DNA from: an uncultured Faecalibacterium sp.
Lineage (GTDB): Bacteria > Bacillota > Clostridia > Oscillospirales > Ruminococcaceae
Assembly: GCA_934503275.1 (NCBI GenBank)
Contig: CAKSVD010000005.1
Location: 37,863-101,862, forward strand
Direction of reading: 5' to 3'
Length of the DNA: 64,000 bases
The notes under the pieces are model-generated. The model was not told where the DNA came from and made no database searches. It saw nothing but the letters and a program-made list of their open reading frames with translations. The position numbers were made by a program, and so were the translations under genes. Position 1 is the first letter of the stretch; every line of letters starts with the position of its first letter. Positions 62,750 through 64,000 of this stretch are shown here, piece by piece.

Positions 62750-64000
62750 TTACTTCAGCTTGCTCTTGGCCTTCATACGCTGGTCGTGGTTCAGGATCTG
62801 CTTGCGGATGCGCAGATTCTCCGGGGTGACCTCCAGCAGCTCGTCCTGTGCCAGGAACTCCAGGCAGCCCTCCAGGCTCAGCTTGCTGATGGGGATCAGG
62901 CGCAGAGCGTCGTCGGAGCCGGAAGAACGGGTGTTGGTCAGGTGCTTGGTCTTGCAGACGTTCACGTCCACATCCTCGCCGGAAGCGGTGTAGCCGATGA
63001 CCATGCCCTCGTACACCTTCTCGCCGGGGCCCACCAGCAGGGTGCCGCGCTGCTGAGCGTTGAACAGGCCGTAGGTGACGGCCTCGCCGGTCTCAAAGCT
63101 GACCAGAGAACCGGTGGAGCGGTTGGCGATCATGCCAGCCCAGACGTCATAGCCGTCGAAGATCTGGTTGATGATGCCCTCGCCGTGGGTATCGGTCAGG
63201 AACTGGTTGCGGTAGCCGAACAGGCCGCGGCTGGGCATCCGGAACTCCAGACGCACACGGTCAGAGCCCAGGGACTCCATCTGCTGCAGGATGGCCTTGC
63301 GCTGGCCCAGACCGGTCATGACGGCACCCTGATACTGGGTGGGCACGTCGATGACGACATGCTCCATGGGCTCGTAAGTCTTGCCGTCGATCACCTTGGT
63401 CAGAACGTGCGGGGGAGAGACCTGCAGCTCGTAGCCCTCGCGGCGCATGGTCTCGATCAGGATGGACAGGTGCATCTCACCACGGCCCATGACACGGAAG
63501 GAATCAGTGGTGGCGGAGTCCTCCACCTTCAGGGCCACGTCCTTCAGCAGCTCCTTCTGCAGACGGTCGCGGATCTGACGGCTGGTGACGAACTTGCCCT
63601 CACGGCCGGCCAGCGGGCTGTCGTTGACCGAGAAGGTCATCTCCACGGTGGGGTCGTTGATCTTGACGAAGGGCAGCGGCTCCACGTTGGAGGGGCTGCA
63701 CAGGGTGTTGCCGATGGTCACGTCCGGCAGACCGGAGAATGCCACGATATCACCTGCGGTGATGTTATCGCAGGGCTGACGGCCGTTGGCCTGGAAGTCA
63801 TACAGCTTGGTCAGACGGCCGCGCATCTTCAGGTCGGGGTTGTGCCAGTCGCAAACGACCACTTCCTCGCCCACCTTGGCAACGCCGTTCTGGATACGGC
63901 CGATGCCGATACGACCCACGAACTCGTTGTAGTCCACAGAGGACACCAGCATCTGGAAGGGAGCCTCAGGGTCACCCTCGGGCGGCTTGATGGTGCTCAG
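62750..64000 (-). CDS. typA: Ribosome-associated GTPase TypA/BipA, 3' part
   Basis: The gene runs off the right edge; the frame stays open to base 64000. About 416 residues are visible, beginning just after the GTPase domain. Domain 2 starts (LVSSVDYNEFVGRIGIGRI), followed by domains III and V (RGEMHLSILIETMRREGYEL, SRGLFGYRNQFLTDTHGEG) and the BipA-specific C-terminal domain (RSSGSDDALRLIPI). BipA assists 50S subunit assembly, chiefly under stress or at low temperature. The ending (MKAKSKLK) is basic. Confidence 0.95.
   Translation of the reverse strand: MSTIKPPEGDPEAPFQMLVSSVDYNEFVGRIGIGRIQNGVAKVGEEVVVCDWHNPDLKMRGRLTKLYDFQANGRQPCDNITAGDIVAFSGLPDVTIGNTLCSPSNVEPLPFVKINDPTVEMTFSVNDSPLAGREGKFVTSRQIRDRLQKELLKDVALKVEDSATTDSFRVMGRGEMHLSILIETMRREGYELQVSPPHVLTKVIDGKTYEPMEHVVIDVPTQYQGAVMTGLGQRKAILQQMESLGSDRVRLEFRMPSRGLFGYRNQFLTDTHGEGIINQIFDGYDVWAGMIANRSTGSLVSFETGEAVTYGLFNAQQRGTLLVGPGEKVYEGMVIGYTASGEDVDVNVCKTKHLTNTRSSGSDDALRLIPISKLSLEGCLEFLAQDELLEVTPENLRIRKQILNHDQRMKAKSKLK

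Overview
This is a chromosomal segment of a GC-rich member of the Firmicutes. It looks like the order Oscillospirales and is most like Faecalibacterium or a close relative. That assignment rests on family recognition and gene order (a CD1871A-type CXXC microprotein beside a polyferredoxin and TlpA, an IspD-IspF fusion, DapL with DapF, yabN-hup-yabO-yabP-yabQ-divIC-yabR), on strong Gram-positive ribosome-binding sites and on TTGACA-N17-TATAAT promoters. It is not a database match. Nearly all of the window is core-genome housekeeping. No prophage, insertion sequence or CRISPR array is visible.

Layout. 1-11.7 kb: tail of a response regulator, ogt, a sirtuin, a D-2-hydroxyacid dehydrogenase, a flavodoxin, a two-gene peptidoglycan block (M15-type peptidase and a SleC-like protein with six binding modules), and a redox operon (CXXC microprotein, polyferredoxin, TlpA-like lipoprotein) divergent from an OmpR/PhoB-type two-component system. 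11.8-20.3 kb: aldose epimerase, a compact locus with the architecture of a type I toxin-antitoxin system, proS, acpP, dapF, a palindromic repeat, dapL, a GntR/YtrA-ABC operon and small membrane proteins. 20.4-32.6 kb: a pseudouridine synthase, radC, uvrB-uvrA, tRNA-Pro, a GNAT enzyme, an amidohydrolase that has lost its catalytic barrel, yifB and a phosphohexomutase.

32.9-47.2 kb is one nearly gapless run: ispDF-cdaA-cdaR-FAD enzyme-xpaC-recJ-relA-dtd-MBL hydrolase-hemZ-nucleoside kinase. It places c-di-AMP synthesis and (p)ppGpp metabolism in one probable transcription unit. 47.3-54.1 kb: zinc-ribbon protein, mazG, HU, the yabO-yabR cell-division/sporulation block, an RlmL-like methyltransferase and two uncharacterised genes. 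54.1-56.2 kb: glmS behind a recognisable glmS ribozyme.

56.4-62.4 kb is a minus-strand export locus: a C39-peptidase ABC transporter, a stand-alone GyrI-like protein, an HlyD-type adaptor and a BIG2 surface protein. Upstream lie a good promoter, three direct repeats phased at 10 bp and a leader containing an intrinsic terminator. No precursor peptide is convincing. The window closes with tRNA-Asn and the 3' part of typA/bipA.

The most novel-looking object is at 12.68-13.00 kb. A 27-codon ORF with a near-perfect Shine-Dalgarno sequence, its own promoter, a 5' hairpin and a 3' terminator is overlapped at its 3' end by a convergent RNA of about 93 nt with its own consensus promoter and terminator. 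Gene functions are inferred from remembered family motifs; no database search was run.
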